DNA of 64,000 nucleotides from Planococcus versutus (GTDB taxonomy: Bacteria > Bacillota > Bacilli > Bacillales_A > Planococcaceae): the NCBI RefSeq assembly GCF_001186155.3, contig NZ_CP016540.2, positions 2,954,001-3,018,000 on the forward strand, written 5' to 3'. Shown here in pieces: positions 25,337 through 34,501 of this stretch. The translations under genes and the position numbers were made by a program. The notes under the pieces were generated by a model. The model did not search any database. It had not been told where the DNA came from and saw nothing but the letters and a program-made list of their open reading frames with translations. Each line of letters opens with the position of its first letter. The first letter of the stretch is position 1.

Positions 25337-26103
25337 GGCACTGCTCCAACTGCCGGTAAAAATCCGTATTCCTCCAAAATTGTTTGTCCTTGACTACCTG
25401 TAACAAAATCCATAAATGCTTTTGCCGCATCCTGATTTTTAGAATCAGCTAGAACAGAACCAGGATAAATAATAGATTCTGTCTGTCCAGGCACTTCAAG
25501 TATGCCTGCTATTTCCCGGGAAATAGCTGCATCTGAAGAGTAAATAATGCCAAGCTCCGCGTTCCCACTTTCAACATAAGTCACAACTTGACGAGCGTCT
25601 TTAGCATAGATAAGACGACCATCGAGCAGCTTCCACAAGTTGAGAGTTTCTAATGCACTTTTTGAATAAGCACCCAAAGGCACACTGTCTGGCTCTCCTA
25701 TCGCAATCGTTGCTTCTGGATTTAAAATAAGGTCTGAAAAATCGGCATTTTTTGGAAATTCTTCCACTGAAGCTAGGACTAATTGATTTTCAGCAAACGG
25801 CTTAACACTCTCTGCATTTACCAACTGCTTAGATTCAAGAAGGTCCATATCTTTCTGACTCGCTGATAAAAACAAGTCAGCTGGTGCGCCTTGTTCGATT
25901 TGACTCCGCAACTTACTCGAAGAGCCATAGTTAACGGTCATTTCAATATCCGGTTCTACTTTAAGAAATTCTTCTTCCATCTTTTTCATAACTTCTGTTA
26001 AACTCGAAGCTGCTGAAACAAATAGCTCCTCTTCTTTTACTGGTGAACTGGAACAGCTACTCAATACAAGAGTTGCCGTTATAAGACTGAGTATTTTTTT
26101 CAT
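25333..26103 (-). CDS. modA: Molybdate-binding lipoprotein
   Basis: 256 aa substrate-binding protein. Signal peptide MKKILSLITATLVLSSC ends in an LSSC lipobox, so the protein is lipid-anchored outside. Ligand-binding segments typical of ModA: VSAASSLTEVMKKMEEEF, NYGSSSKLRSQIEQGAPADLF, SGNAELGIIYSSDA. It is the first gene of the probable modABC-moeB-moaB transcript. Confidence 0.93.
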   Translation of the reverse strand: MKKILSLITATLVLSSCSSSPVKEEELFVSAASSLTEVMKKMEEEFLKVEPDIEMTVNYGSSSKLRSQIEQGAPADLFLSASQKDMDLLESKQLVNAESVKPFAENQLVLASVEEFPKNADFSDLILNPEATIAIGEPDSVPLGAYSKSALETLNLWKLLDGRLIYAKDARQVVTYVESGNAELGIIYSSDAAISREIAGILEVPGQTESIIYPGSVLADSKNQDAAKAFMDFVTGSQGQTILEEYGFLPAVGAVP

Positions 26104-26307
26104 TTACAGGGCTCCTTGCTCATTTAAAGTTTCATCTAGTTTTTCAAGTAAGGTTTCAGCTTACTTCCATTATAACGCCAGCAGCAGAGAAGCTAAATCC
26201 TTTTGTGAACAATCTTTCGCGTAAACGGAGAGTCTGTCCTTTTTAAAGAGATTTAAGTTAGAATAAAAGAAGAGCAACGTACATTTATAAAGTTGGGAGG
26301 AATTGCT

Positions 26308-27246
26308 ATGAAATTTGGTATTATCGGCACAAACTGGATCACTGACCGCTTTATCAAAGCGGCCAAAGAACATCCTGAATTCACGATTGGAGCAGTTTAC
26401 TCGCGTACACTCCAAACAGGCAAAGCGTTTGCCTCAACATATAACATCACAAACGTCTACACCGATATGAGCGAAATGTTCAGCAGTGGCGAAATCGAAG
26501 CAGTTTATATTGCTTCACCTAATGCGCTACATGCTGAACAAAGTTTAATAGCAATAGAACACGGCATTCATGTTCTTTGTGAAAAGCCTGCCGTAACGTC
26601 AGTTGAGGAAATGGATCAACTTATTGAAGCGTCTCGTGCTCATAACATTACTTATATGGAAGCGATGAAATCAACATTGGTCCCTTCCTTTTTAAACTTG
26701 AAGAAAAACATTGATAAAATCGGTCCCATTCGCCGTTTTGTTTTTCATTACAATCAATATTCTTCGCGTTACGATAAATACAAAGACGGCATTGTCGAAA
26801 ATGCCTTTAAACCCGAACTTGGCAACGGCGCGAAAATGGATTTAGGCGTTTACTGCATCGCTCCGATTATTCATTTGGTGGGGGCACCCGAGTCAGTGAT
26901 GACAAACCGATTCTTATTATCGACAGGTGCTGATGGTCAAGGTAGCATGATTTTAACGTATCCGCGCATGGAAGCGGTTATTATGTACTCAAAGATTTCG
27001 GATTCGTTTATGCCGAGTGAAATCCAAGGTGAAAACGGTCTTATTGAAATCGATCGCATTAGTGATCCTAAAAAAATTACGATTAAGTACAGAAATGGAC
27101 AGACAGAAGATTTATCTGTTGCCCATGATTTCGACTCGATGTATTACGAAATAGCAGAGTTTATCGACTGTGTGAAAAAAGGACAGCATGAATCAGCAAT
27201 CAACACTCATGCTATTTCACGTGAAGTGACGAAGTTGTTAATGTAG
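26308..27246 (+). CDS. Gfo/Idh/MocA family oxidoreductase
   Basis: 312 aa NAD(P)-dependent dehydrogenase. The Rossmann motif KFGIIGTNWITDRF is at the N-terminus, EKPAVTS near residue 96 carries the conserved EKP, and YCIAPIIHLVGAPE lies in the C-terminal domain. Probably acts on a sugar or inositol derivative; the substrate is not readable. ATG 26308 follows GGGAGG with good spacing. Monocistronic and divergent from modA. Confidence 0.85.
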   Translation: MKFGIIGTNWITDRFIKAAKEHPEFTIGAVYSRTLQTGKAFASTYNITNVYTDMSEMFSSGEIEAVYIASPNALHAEQSLIAIEHGIHVLCEKPAVTSVEEMDQLIEASRAHNITYMEAMKSTLVPSFLNLKKNIDKIGPIRRFVFHYNQYSSRYDKYKDGIVENAFKPELGNGAKMDLGVYCIAPIIHLVGAPESVMTNRFLLSTGADGQGSMILTYPRMEAVIMYSKISDSFMPSEIQGENGLIEIDRISDPKKITIKYRNGQTEDLSVAHDFDSMYYEIAEFIDCVKKGQHESAINTHAISREVTKLLM

Positions 27247-27264
27247 GGTTTAATTCAGGAAAAA

Positions 27265-27294
27265 AGAAAGCGATGCAGGCGAACGCTTTCTTCT
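27265..27294 (+). terminator. Probable terminator
   Basis: AGAAAGCG/CGCTTTCT stem with a short T-rich tail after the oxidoreductase gene. Confidence 0.6.
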
Positions 27295-27370
27295 CTGTAG
27301 TCAAGCATTCCCTACCTTTTCCAAGTGAATGAGCATTGCCCAAAAGCACAATGGGGTTGCTTTCCGTTCC

Positions 27371-27466
27371 AGCGCTCGCTTTCCGCGGGCACGGCTTCAG
27401 CCGCTTCACTCACTGCGTTCGTTCCAGGGTCTTCAGCTCGTGCTGTTCCCGCAGGAGTCGAGCGCT
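27371..27466. repeat. Dispersed GC-rich hairpin repeat, copy 2
   Basis: Outer arms AGCGCTCG (27371-27378) and CGAGCGCT (27459-27466) are perfectly complementary. Ends read GCTTTCCGCGGGC and CCCGCAGGAGTCG. Orientation is opposite to copies at 18428 and 46481. Confidence 0.75.
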
Positions 27467-27627
27467 TGCACTGCAAGCACTTGAAGAGATTAGCTACAGA
27501 AGAAAATCGGCAAACATCCTCGCGATCTCTTCTAGGTGTGTTGTACTTAAGATATTCAGTAATAGATATAGAGTAGCTTTAATTTTGAAGAATAGCTTAT
27601 TCAATTAAACAGCAAAGGACGTGCCTT

Positions 27628-28296
27628 ATGATAAATGGAGTTATATTTGATTTTGACGGGTTAATTTTTGATACAGAAACTCATCAATACCGGATTCTTC
27701 AAGATATGTTTGGCGAGTATGACAGTGAATTACCCCTTGCGTTGTGGCAAAACGAAGTGGGTACGGATGGTGGCTTTTCGCCGTTTCATTACATGGAGCA
27801 GCAAATTGGTAAGCCTGTAGAACATGAGTTACTAAACAAACAATATAAAGAAAGATTTCTTTCTGTTTTGTCTAAAGAAAAACCACGCGATGGTGTCGTT
27901 GAGTACTTGGAAACAGCAAAAGAAATGGATTTGAGAATTGGTTTGGCATCGAGTTCTAGTTATCGCTGGGTTTCGAGTCATTTAAAACGCCTAGATCTGT
28001 ATGATTACTTTCAGTGTATCCGAACATCGGACCATGTTGAAAAAGTAAAACCCGATCCTGCTTTATATCTACAAGCAGCTGAGCATTTGGATTTAGCTCC
28101 TGAGACATGTCTTGTTTTTGAAGACTCGGCTCATGGTGCCACAGCGGCAAAACGCGCGGGTATGAGTTGTGTAGTGGTGCCGAACAAAATCACGAGCACG
28201 ATGGAATTTGGTCACGTAGAGCACCGCCTGGATTCGATGGCGGATATGCCGTTGAAAGATCTTTTAGACTTTGTAGCGACTATAAAAGTAAAATAG
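27628..28296 (+). CDS. HAD-superfamily hydrolase, beta-phosphoglucomutase-like
   Basis: 222 aa. Motif I DFDGLIFDTE (nucleophile D9, acid/base D11), a helical cap, motif II LASSS, the motif III lysine in VKPDP and motif IV FEDSAHG. Could be a phosphatase or phosphoglucomutase; cap sequence alone does not decide. AAAGGA is about ten bases before the ATG. Closed by a strong shared terminator. Confidence 0.85.
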   Translation: MINGVIFDFDGLIFDTETHQYRILQDMFGEYDSELPLALWQNEVGTDGGFSPFHYMEQQIGKPVEHELLNKQYKERFLSVLSKEKPRDGVVEYLETAKEMDLRIGLASSSSYRWVSSHLKRLDLYDYFQCIRTSDHVEKVKPDPALYLQAAEHLDLAPETCLVFEDSAHGATAAKRAGMSCVVVPNKITSTMEFGHVEHRLDSMADMPLKDLLDFVATIKVK

Positions 28297-28309
28297 TAAG
28301 ATTCGAAAA

Positions 28310-28349
28310 GATGGTTCAGGCGCAATGCCTGAACCATCTCTTATTTTTT
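28310..28349. terminator. Bidirectional terminator
   Basis: GATGGTTCAGGC/GCCTGAACCATC followed by a T-rich run. The run overlaps the stop of the convergent LLM gene. Confidence 0.85.
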
Positions 28350-29399
28350 CATCGTATATTTTCGAATTGCTGGCAAAATTTCTGTCCCGATCAAATCGAT
28401 ATTGCGCTTTAAACGGTCGATCGGCACCCCACCAAAATCCATTTGGGCAATATAGCGTTGATGGCCAAACAGTTCATGTTGGTAAAGGATTTTTTCGATA
28501 ATTTGCTGTGGACTGCCGATGTTCATGACGCTATCCATTTGAGCACCGTGCATGAAGGCAGCTTGTGGGTAACCTTGGCCGTTAGTTTTTCGCATCCCTT
28601 TGTCCACATGCGGATAAACTTCTTCCATCGCCTGTTGTGTGGTTTTCGCCACATTGAAAAACCCAGCAGTCGCAACAGGCAATTCAGAGGGATTAAAGCC
28701 ACTTTTTTCCGCCGCTTCACGGTAAGCATCAATTGTATGTTTGAATGTTTCTGCAGGACCGCCGAGCGTCGCAAGCATCATAGGAACACCGGCGCTTCCT
28801 GCTTTAATCGCACTTGCTGGGTGTCCACCAACCGCGCGCCAAATGGGAAGCGAACCTGTAAGCGGACGCGGAATAACTTGTGCGCTACGTAACGGAGCAC
28901 GAAACTTCCCACTCCAATCGACCGTTTCTTCTTTGTTGAGTTGTAGCAGCATCTCAAATTTCTCTTCATACAATTCTTCGTAATAACGGATGTCGTAGCC
29001 AAGCAAGTCAAACAATCCAACACGCGACGCTCGTCCGGCAATAATCTCTGCACGGCCATTTGAAATCAAATCGATGGTCGCGAAATCTTCAAACACACGC
29101 ACCGGATCTGACGTGCTAATAATAGTAGAAGAGCTGGAGATTTTGATATTTTTCGTTGCTTGCGCAATCGCCGCGAGTACCACCGTATGCGCTTGAGTGG
29201 CAAAATATTCTTGATGGCTTTCACCGACACTGAAAAAGTCGAGTCCTGCCTGATCTGCTAGCTCTGCCAAGCCAATAATTTCTTGAATACGCTCTCTTGC
29301 TGAAATCCGCTGTCCTGTATGAGGATCTGGCAGATGATCCCCCAACGTATAGATTCCAAATTCCATGCCTTTTTCTGGATTGATGCGATACTGTTCCAT
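28341..29399 (-). CDS. LLM-class flavin-dependent oxidoreductase
   Basis: 352 aa luciferase-like monooxygenase with a TIM barrel: EFGIYTLGDHLPDP at the N-terminus, FFSVGESHQEYFA, KISSSSTIISTSDPVRVFEDFATIDLISNGRAEIIAGRAS and PIWRAVGGHPAS. Uses FMNH2 or F420-like cofactor; substrate unknown. ATG 29399 has AAAGGA eight bases upstream; the longer frame begins inside the leader. Ends at the shared terminator. Confidence 0.85.
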   Translation of the reverse strand: MEQYRINPEKGMEFGIYTLGDHLPDPHTGQRISARERIQEIIGLAELADQAGLDFFSVGESHQEYFATQAHTVVLAAIAQATKNIKISSSSTIISTSDPVRVFEDFATIDLISNGRAEIIAGRASRVGLFDLLGYDIRYYEELYEEKFEMLLQLNKEETVDWSGKFRAPLRSAQVIPRPLTGSLPIWRAVGGHPASAIKAGSAGVPMMLATLGGPAETFKHTIDAYREAAEKSGFNPSELPVATAGFFNVAKTTQQAMEEVYPHVDKGMRKTNGQGYPQAAFMHGAQMDSVMNIGSPQQIIEKILYQHELFGHQRYIAQMDFGGVPIDRLKRNIDLIGTEILPAIRKYTMKK

Positions 29400-29619
29400 A
29401 TCCACTGTCCTTTCTATCTCTTGAATCATACTTATACTTTTTATTTTATTTGTGTAGCAGCAATCGCAAAATAGATACTTTGTTCCTCTGAAAAGATTAT
29501 GCGTTCAAAATGAGCGTTAAATCCAGCGTTACCTATTAGTTACCCATAGAAAACCACACGCATTTTGCGCTGTCAGATTCATAGGAAATCTAGTCGTCTT
29601 CTCCACACATAAGATAAGC

Positions 29620-30067
29620 CTATTCGACTTCCGTTACTTGGTCTTTTGTGTCTAAGTCATAGCTCCATTCCAAATAGCGCAGGCCATCGGAGTTCAAATG
29701 TTTTTTGGCATTTTTCATTACCGTGAGTAAATCATTTTTATCCATAAAATAAGAAATTACGTCATGAATAAATACCAAATCAAAATCGCGCACTGCGTCG
29801 ATTATCTCCATTTCGCTTTGCATATGAAGGCAATCTGGATTCAGTACCCGACTAATTTCGATCATATTCGGAGACAAGTCAGTTAAGGTCATTGAAAAAA
29901 TTTTTTAAGTAAAAAGCATTGCTACCTCCATCCGAAACCAAACTCGATTGCGTCTTGGATATGGGGGTGATACTGCCATGATGCTCAAAAAAGACGGGCT
30001 TCTTCTTCGATTCCGTATGCTGGGACATTAATGGCCACCATTTATCCAACTCCTTATACAGTTTCAT
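29620..30067 (-). pseudogene. Decayed class I SAM methyltransferase gene
   Basis: Begins with a good ribosome site (AAGGTGA) and ATG 30067: MKLYKELDKWWPLMSQHTES. A neighbouring frame then reads HPHIQDAIEFGFG, the first returns with GGSNAFYLKNFF (SAM-binding motif I region), and another frame continues from 29892 as MTLTDLSPNMIEISRVLNPD. Near the 3' end KKHLNSDG is joined directly to LRYLEWSYDLD, so the usual intervening segment of about 25 residues appears deleted. The protein then stops at TEVE, earlier than family members. At least two frameshifts plus an internal deletion and C-terminal loss are visible. Confidence 0.8.
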
Positions 30068-30195
30068 GTAAATCACCTTCTCGCTTTTTTATCATTATAT
30101 AACTTGGCACGAAGATTGTACTCTATTTGATTTTCTCTATAAAAAACGACTTTCCACATGATTGGAAAGTCGAGTAAAAAAAGCTTATGGTGCAT

Positions 30196-31413
30196 TTATG
30201 CTACTATTTTAGCTCGTTCTGCTATTGTGCCTTCTTTACCAGATATGATACCTGCAATCAAGATAACAATGGATATCAATATCAAGAATATCAAAGGCAA
30301 TGTCCACCCGCTGCCGATATCGTACAAGACGCCTGCAAAAACAGGACCAACAGCTGCCAGCATGTAACCAAATGATTGAGCCATCCCCGACAATTCTACT
30401 GCTTCTTTTCCATCTTTCGTTCTTAATGTAAAGAATATCATTGAAAGACTAAATCCACTTCCTCCAGCAATTCCAAGACATACGGCCCATAACGGAACCA
30501 GCACCATACTCCCAAAAAGTAAGCCTGCAAATCCGGTCATAAACAACAAAGCCGTAGCAATCGCAAGACCGACTTGATTTTTTAACTTCTCAGCAATCAC
30601 TGGAACTACGAACGTAGTCGGAATAATGGCCGCTTGCATTAAAAAGACCATCCATCCGGCAGAACCAGCATTGTACCCAATGGTGTTCAGCATATCTGGC
30701 ATCCAGGCGATTAAGGTATAAAAAACTAAAGACTGTCCTCCCATAAAAAGAGTGACACTCCAAGCAAGCGGGGATCGCCATAACTTGGTTTTTTGTTTTG
30801 GTTGTCTCGTTGCTTTTGACACGCCTCCTTGCTGTTTGCGCAATTGCGGAAGCCACACGATTAAAGCGATGATGGCAAGTATTCCCCAAATCCCGAGCGC
30901 ACCTTGCCACCCCATGTTGCCAACACTAGCAAGCGGAACACTCAAACCAGAACCTAACGCACCGAATATATTCATAAAGACTGCGTATATACCCGTCATG
31001 ACACCAATTCGGTATGGAAAATTCATTTTAATAATTCCCGGGATCAACACATTTCCTATAGAAATCGCTAATCCAATAAGAAGTGTTCCGATAAACAGGA
31101 AACCAATTCCCGTTATAGACCTTATGGCAATTCCGATAATCAAAAATATCATTGACAAACCAATGGTCCATTGCATGCCGATACGGTTTGCAATTTTCGG
31201 TGCAAATGGAGAAAGGACAGCAAAAGCAATTAAAGGCAATGTCGTAACCAATCCTGCGACCGCATTGCTTATGGCAAGATCTTCACGGATAAACGACATG
31301 AGTGTTCCTACTGACGTGATCGGCACACGTAAATTTGCTCCAATTAACACAATACCAATCAACAATAACCATCCGGCTTTTTCAGTATTGTTTATTTCTG
31401 TTTGTTTCTTCAT
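30196..31413 (-). CDS. CynX/NimT-type MFS transporter
   Basis: 405 aa, twelve membrane helices. The family opening GIVLIGANLRVPITSVGTLM and a C-terminal AGVLYDIGSGWTLPLIFLI match the CynX/NimT (cyanate/nitroimidazole) branch of the MFS. Real substrate unknown. ATG 31413 follows GGAGG with 7-base spacing; the longer frame upstream lacks a ribosome site. Confidence 0.85.
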   Translation of the reverse strand: MKKQTEINNTEKAGWLLLIGIVLIGANLRVPITSVGTLMSFIREDLAISNAVAGLVTTLPLIAFAVLSPFAPKIANRIGMQWTIGLSMIFLIIGIAIRSITGIGFLFIGTLLIGLAISIGNVLIPGIIKMNFPYRIGVMTGIYAVFMNIFGALGSGLSVPLASVGNMGWQGALGIWGILAIIALIVWLPQLRKQQGGVSKATRQPKQKTKLWRSPLAWSVTLFMGGQSLVFYTLIAWMPDMLNTIGYNAGSAGWMVFLMQAAIIPTTFVVPVIAEKLKNQVGLAIATALLFMTGFAGLLFGSMVLVPLWAVCLGIAGGSGFSLSMIFFTLRTKDGKEAVELSGMAQSFGYMLAAVGPVFAGVLYDIGSGWTLPLIFLILISIVILIAGIISGKEGTIAERAKIVA

Positions 31414-31665
31414 ACAAATCCTCCAGAGCTTACTTCTATATTCTTTCGAACTATCTATATCGTTTTGACGTATACGTTTGCACTTGTCACCCGGCAAAAA
31501 ATGATGGAATGACTAGCACCTTGGATATTGTAGCGCTAAAAAACAAGATTGTATATCGATAGAATATATTCTCAAAAATCAAACGAGTAGGATATGTCCG
31601 TATGTTATATCTTGCAATATCATTTTCAAAACAAAAAATCTATCCTTAATAAGGAGAGATGACCG

Positions 31666-32064
31666 TCATTCTATTTCTTTAACGACTGTGTGCGCATAAA
31701 GATCATGTGGGTATTTTTCACCTTTGTACCTATCATAGCGTGCTCGATTTTTCACATACATGAAGGCACCTATCGTATCTCGGTGCACGATGTGTTTGAG
31801 AATTTGTTCTGCGCTTAGCTCACCACCGGCTTCATCTTTTAACGCAATACCTATCGCTTTCTGTCCGACTGTTTGCCCGTTCACTCGTAGCTGCGCATAC
31901 TCAAGCCCCCAGAAAACTAATGAAGGCGAAACTATCTGGTGAAAAAACGGACTTTTTATTCTCTTTTTTAATAACAGTTCTGCGCCCAATGACACAGTAG
32001 CAGCAATCATCGAATCGATCAACAACGCTTTAGCTCTCTTTTTCGTTACCCTATACATAGTCAT
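31666..32064 (-). CDS. RDD-family membrane protein
   Basis: 132 aa. The conserved R...D of helix one (KKRAKALLIDSMIAA) and the region NGQTVGQKAIGIALKDEAG are typical of RDD-domain proteins. Two or three membrane segments. Function of the family is mostly unknown; some act in ion homeostasis. Its ATG overlaps the stop of the upstream DUF4181 gene (TAATG), so the two form a translationally coupled pair. Confidence 0.75.
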   Translation of the reverse strand: MTMYRVTKKRAKALLIDSMIAATVSLGAELLLKKRIKSPFFHQIVSPSLVFWGLEYAQLRVNGQTVGQKAIGIALKDEAGGELSAEQILKHIVHRDTIGAFMYVKNRARYDRYKGEKYPHDLYAHTVVKEIE

Positions 32065-32441
32065 TACCCTACCGTTGTAAGTAATAAAGCAAAAATTAGT
32101 CCAACAAATACTGTTTCAGTCCAATCATACCAATAGCGCTCTTTGTCTCTATGGAGCACCCACTCTTCAAGCCCTGTAACAACTATTTGGAGAACAAAGA
32201 GACCTGCTAAAGGACTGATCTGGACAGCTAAAGAAAGTTCTGTAAAATCTAGTTCTGCAATTAGATACATACACGTGTAAATAAAACCGATGAAAATAAC
32301 TCCTTGCAAAATCATTACGTAACGATTTTTGTCTTCGTGAAAAATACTTCTTGAACCTCTTTTGATTCCACGCTTTTTCTTTAAATATACGTTCGAGAAA
32401 AGAAAATAAGAAATGACAAGAACAAATAACCCCATATACAT
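32064..32441 (-). CDS. DUF4181-like membrane protein
   Basis: About 125 aa with four hydrophobic segments and a basic loop after helix one (YLKKKRGIKRGSRS), resembling DUF4181 proteins of Bacillaceae. Function unknown. The start is ambiguous: ATG 32441 has GGAAG upstream and fits the family, while 32453 and TTG 32459 are also in frame. Coupled to the RDD gene. A second copy, interrupted by a stop codon, is at 35608-35979. Confidence 0.7.
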   Translation of the reverse strand: MYMGLFVLVISYFLFSNVYLKKKRGIKRGSRSIFHEDKNRYVMILQGVIFIGFIYTCMYLIAELDFTELSLAVQISPLAGLFVLQIVVTGLEEWVLHRDKERYWYDWTETVFVGLIFALLLTTVG

Positions 32442-32541
32442 CACAACTTCCATATGCAAGTACTACTATACCTGTTAAAATTCTACAAAAGAGACGATTT
32501 CACCTGTTACTTATTTTTCTAATCGATTGGAGGCATATAGA

Positions 32542-32886
32542 TTGAGCACAGATACAGATTCACTTGTCACTTTTCTTATCGCCTTTGGCATTCCAATCAC
32601 AATGATGGCATGGGCTTATTTTAAAATGAACGCGACTGACCGACAATCCGTGAAGTCCGATTTTGCATCGCCAAAATTTTTATTGAGTATGGGCTCGTTT
32701 GCATTCGGGGTTTTCCTCATTGAATTTAGTGACACTTTCTCTATTTCCGTATTAAAAACAGTCGGTCTTGTTCTACTGATTGTAGGTGGAATTGGTTCAA
32801 GCGCCGTTACGTGGAAAACTAGTAAAGTCAGAAGTCTACTTCTTCTCGCTTTGTTTTCCATTATGGTTTACTTCCATATTAGCTAA
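32542..32886 (+). CDS. Hypothetical four-helix membrane protein
   Basis: 114 aa, start TTG 32542 eight bases after TGGAGG. Hydrophobic segments at about 8-26, 46-62, 68-86 and 95-112. No recognised domain. First of two small membrane-protein genes on this strand. Confidence 0.6.
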   Translation: MSTDTDSLVTFLIAFGIPITMMAWAYFKMNATDRQSVKSDFASPKFLLSMGSFAFGVFLIEFSDTFSISVLKTVGLVLLIVGGIGSSAVTWKTSKVRSLLLLALFSIMVYFHIS

Positions 32887-32961
32887 CTGAGATCTGTTTG
32901 CGCATGTCTTGTTTAGGGAATTGTTAGCTTAATGGTATGTGTTACAAAAGGAGTGTTGACC

Positions 32962-33561
32962 GTGATCTTTTTTATCGTTTGGTTATTGCTAATCGGCTAT
33001 GCTGTTTTTCTTGCACCCGGTGGCGGAACAGACCCAATTGTGTCGAGCATCTTCAGTGGTGACCTTGGTGCCATTGATCCACTCGTACTCGCTGTATTCA
33101 ATTCGCTTGGTTTGTTTCCGTTAATGTTTGTTACTCTCTTGTTGCTCAATGACCGACAAAAATGGCCAGCGTGGCCGTTCGCGTTGCTGTCTTTTGGAGT
33201 TGGTGCTTTTTCACTTCTTCCGTATTTTGCATTTGGCAGTCGACAAGTAGATAAAAAACTGCGAACACCTACTTGGCTTGTCCGCTTTCTAGGCTCGCGC
33301 TTTTGGCTGATTGCGTTAATGCTATTTTGGGTCATCAATACACTTACCTTGTTGCAAGGATTTTCCTTAGCCGCTTACCAAGACGCATTTTTCGCATCCG
33401 GTCTTGTCTCGGTTATGACTGTTGACTGGTTTGTGCTTTGGGGCTTGTCGATCTATACCGTTTACCGCTTTTATCCAGGTGCTAAGCGCAAGTCACTCGC
33501 TTGGATTCCAATTTTGGGACCTGTACTTGTGCTGTTTCTGAATAAAAAAGCAACACAATAA
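32962..33561 (+). CDS. Hypothetical membrane protein
   Basis: 199 aa, five or six predicted helices (FFIVWLLLIGYAVFLAPGG; LGLFPLMFVTLLLL; ALLSFGVGAFSLLPYFAF; FWLIALMLFWVINTLTLLQG; WIPILGPVLVLFL). The start is GTG 32962, eight bases after AAAGGAG. No domain recognised. Downstream of the previous gene by 75 bp; closed by a terminator. Confidence 0.7.
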   Translation: MIFFIVWLLLIGYAVFLAPGGGTDPIVSSIFSGDLGAIDPLVLAVFNSLGLFPLMFVTLLLLNDRQKWPAWPFALLSFGVGAFSLLPYFAFGSRQVDKKLRTPTWLVRFLGSRFWLIALMLFWVINTLTLLQGFSLAAYQDAFFASGLVSVMTVDWFVLWGLSIYTVYRFYPGAKRKSLAWIPILGPVLVLFLNKKATQ

Positions 33562-33600
33562 AAAAGCCGTTACGCAAATTACAGCGTAACGGCCTTGTTT
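33561..33600. terminator. Bidirectional terminator
   Basis: GCCGTTACGC/GCGTAACGGC between convergent genes. Confidence 0.85.
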
Positions 33601-33608
33601 ATGTTGTT

Positions 33609-34343
33609 TTACTGAGCTGTTAATCCACCATCAATGATAAACTCTGAACCTGTAGAGTAGCTTGCATCGTCAGAAGCTAAGAACAAGACCATGTTTGAAA
33701 CTTCTTCAGATTGTGCAACGCGTTTCATTGGGATTGTTTTCGAGAATGCCTCTACAGCTGCTTTTGTATCTTCTTGAACAACCATTGGAGTTGCAATAAC
33801 GCCTGGGTGTACAGAGTTTACACGAATACCGTAGTTTGCGCATTCAAGTGCTGCTGCTTTTGTCATGCCGCGAACTGCAAATTTTGTATCGGTGTAACCA
33901 ATTGCGCCTCCTACTAAACCATTCATAGAAGAAATATTGACGATCGAACCGCCGCCTGCTTTTTGCATAGCTGGAATAACTGTTTTCATGCCAAGGAATA
34001 CAGATACTTGGTTAATGTCTACAATGCGACGGTATTCTTCTTCTGTCGTTTGTAAAATTGATTTCGCCATCGTAATGCCCGCGTTATTGACCAACACGTC
34101 TACTTGACCGAATGCTTTTTCAGTTTCTGCTACTACTGTTGCCCAGTCTTCAGCATTTGTCACGTTTTGTTTAATGAATAATGCATTGTCTCCAAGTTCT
34201 TTCGCTAACGCTTCGCCTTTTTCTACGTTCAAGTCAGTGATGACCACTTTTGCACCTTCATCGATGAATTTCTTCGCATGCGATGCACCCATGCCCTGTG
34301 CCGCACCCGTAATAATTGCTACTTTGCCTTGTAATCTTGCCAT
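33609..34343 (-). CDS. Short-chain dehydrogenase/reductase
   Basis: 244 aa classical SDR. Cofactor motif TGAAQGMG (12-19), NNAG near 86, catalytic S138/S139, Y150 and K154 (YTDTK), then HPGVIATPM. Asp in VVITDLN at the end of strand 2 suggests NAD(H). Substrate unknown, likely an alcohol or hydroxysteroid-type compound. GGAGGAATAGAAA precedes the ATG. Divergent from a TetR regulator that probably controls it. Confidence 0.88.
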   Translation of the reverse strand: MARLQGKVAIITGAAQGMGASHAKKFIDEGAKVVITDLNVEKGEALAKELGDNALFIKQNVTNAEDWATVVAETEKAFGQVDVLVNNAGITMAKSILQTTEEEYRRIVDINQVSVFLGMKTVIPAMQKAGGGSIVNISSMNGLVGGAIGYTDTKFAVRGMTKAAALECANYGIRVNSVHPGVIATPMVVQEDTKAAVEAFSKTIPMKRVAQSEEVSNMVLFLASDDASYSTGSEFIIDGGLTAQ

Positions 34344-34384
34344 TTTCTATTCCTCCTATGGTTTTACTGGAAATCGATTTGTAT

Positions 34385-34401
34385 TTACACTACACTTGTA
34401 A
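34385..34401. promoter_or_regulatory. Candidate TetR operator
   Basis: Inverted repeat TTACA-N7-TGTAA in the SDR/TetR divergent promoter region. Confidence 0.35.
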
Positions 34402-34501
34402 GTTAACAGATAAATAATCACTTTGTCCATTAAAAAGATTCCATATTTTCGTTCGTTTGTACACTCATCCATTTTGTGGACACAAGAGGAGGAAAAGTAA
34501 G

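Noticed and set aside
28443..28892. 149-codon plus-strand frame
   Set aside because: Lies antisense inside the LLM oxidoreductase gene, whose frame is well supported by family motifs.
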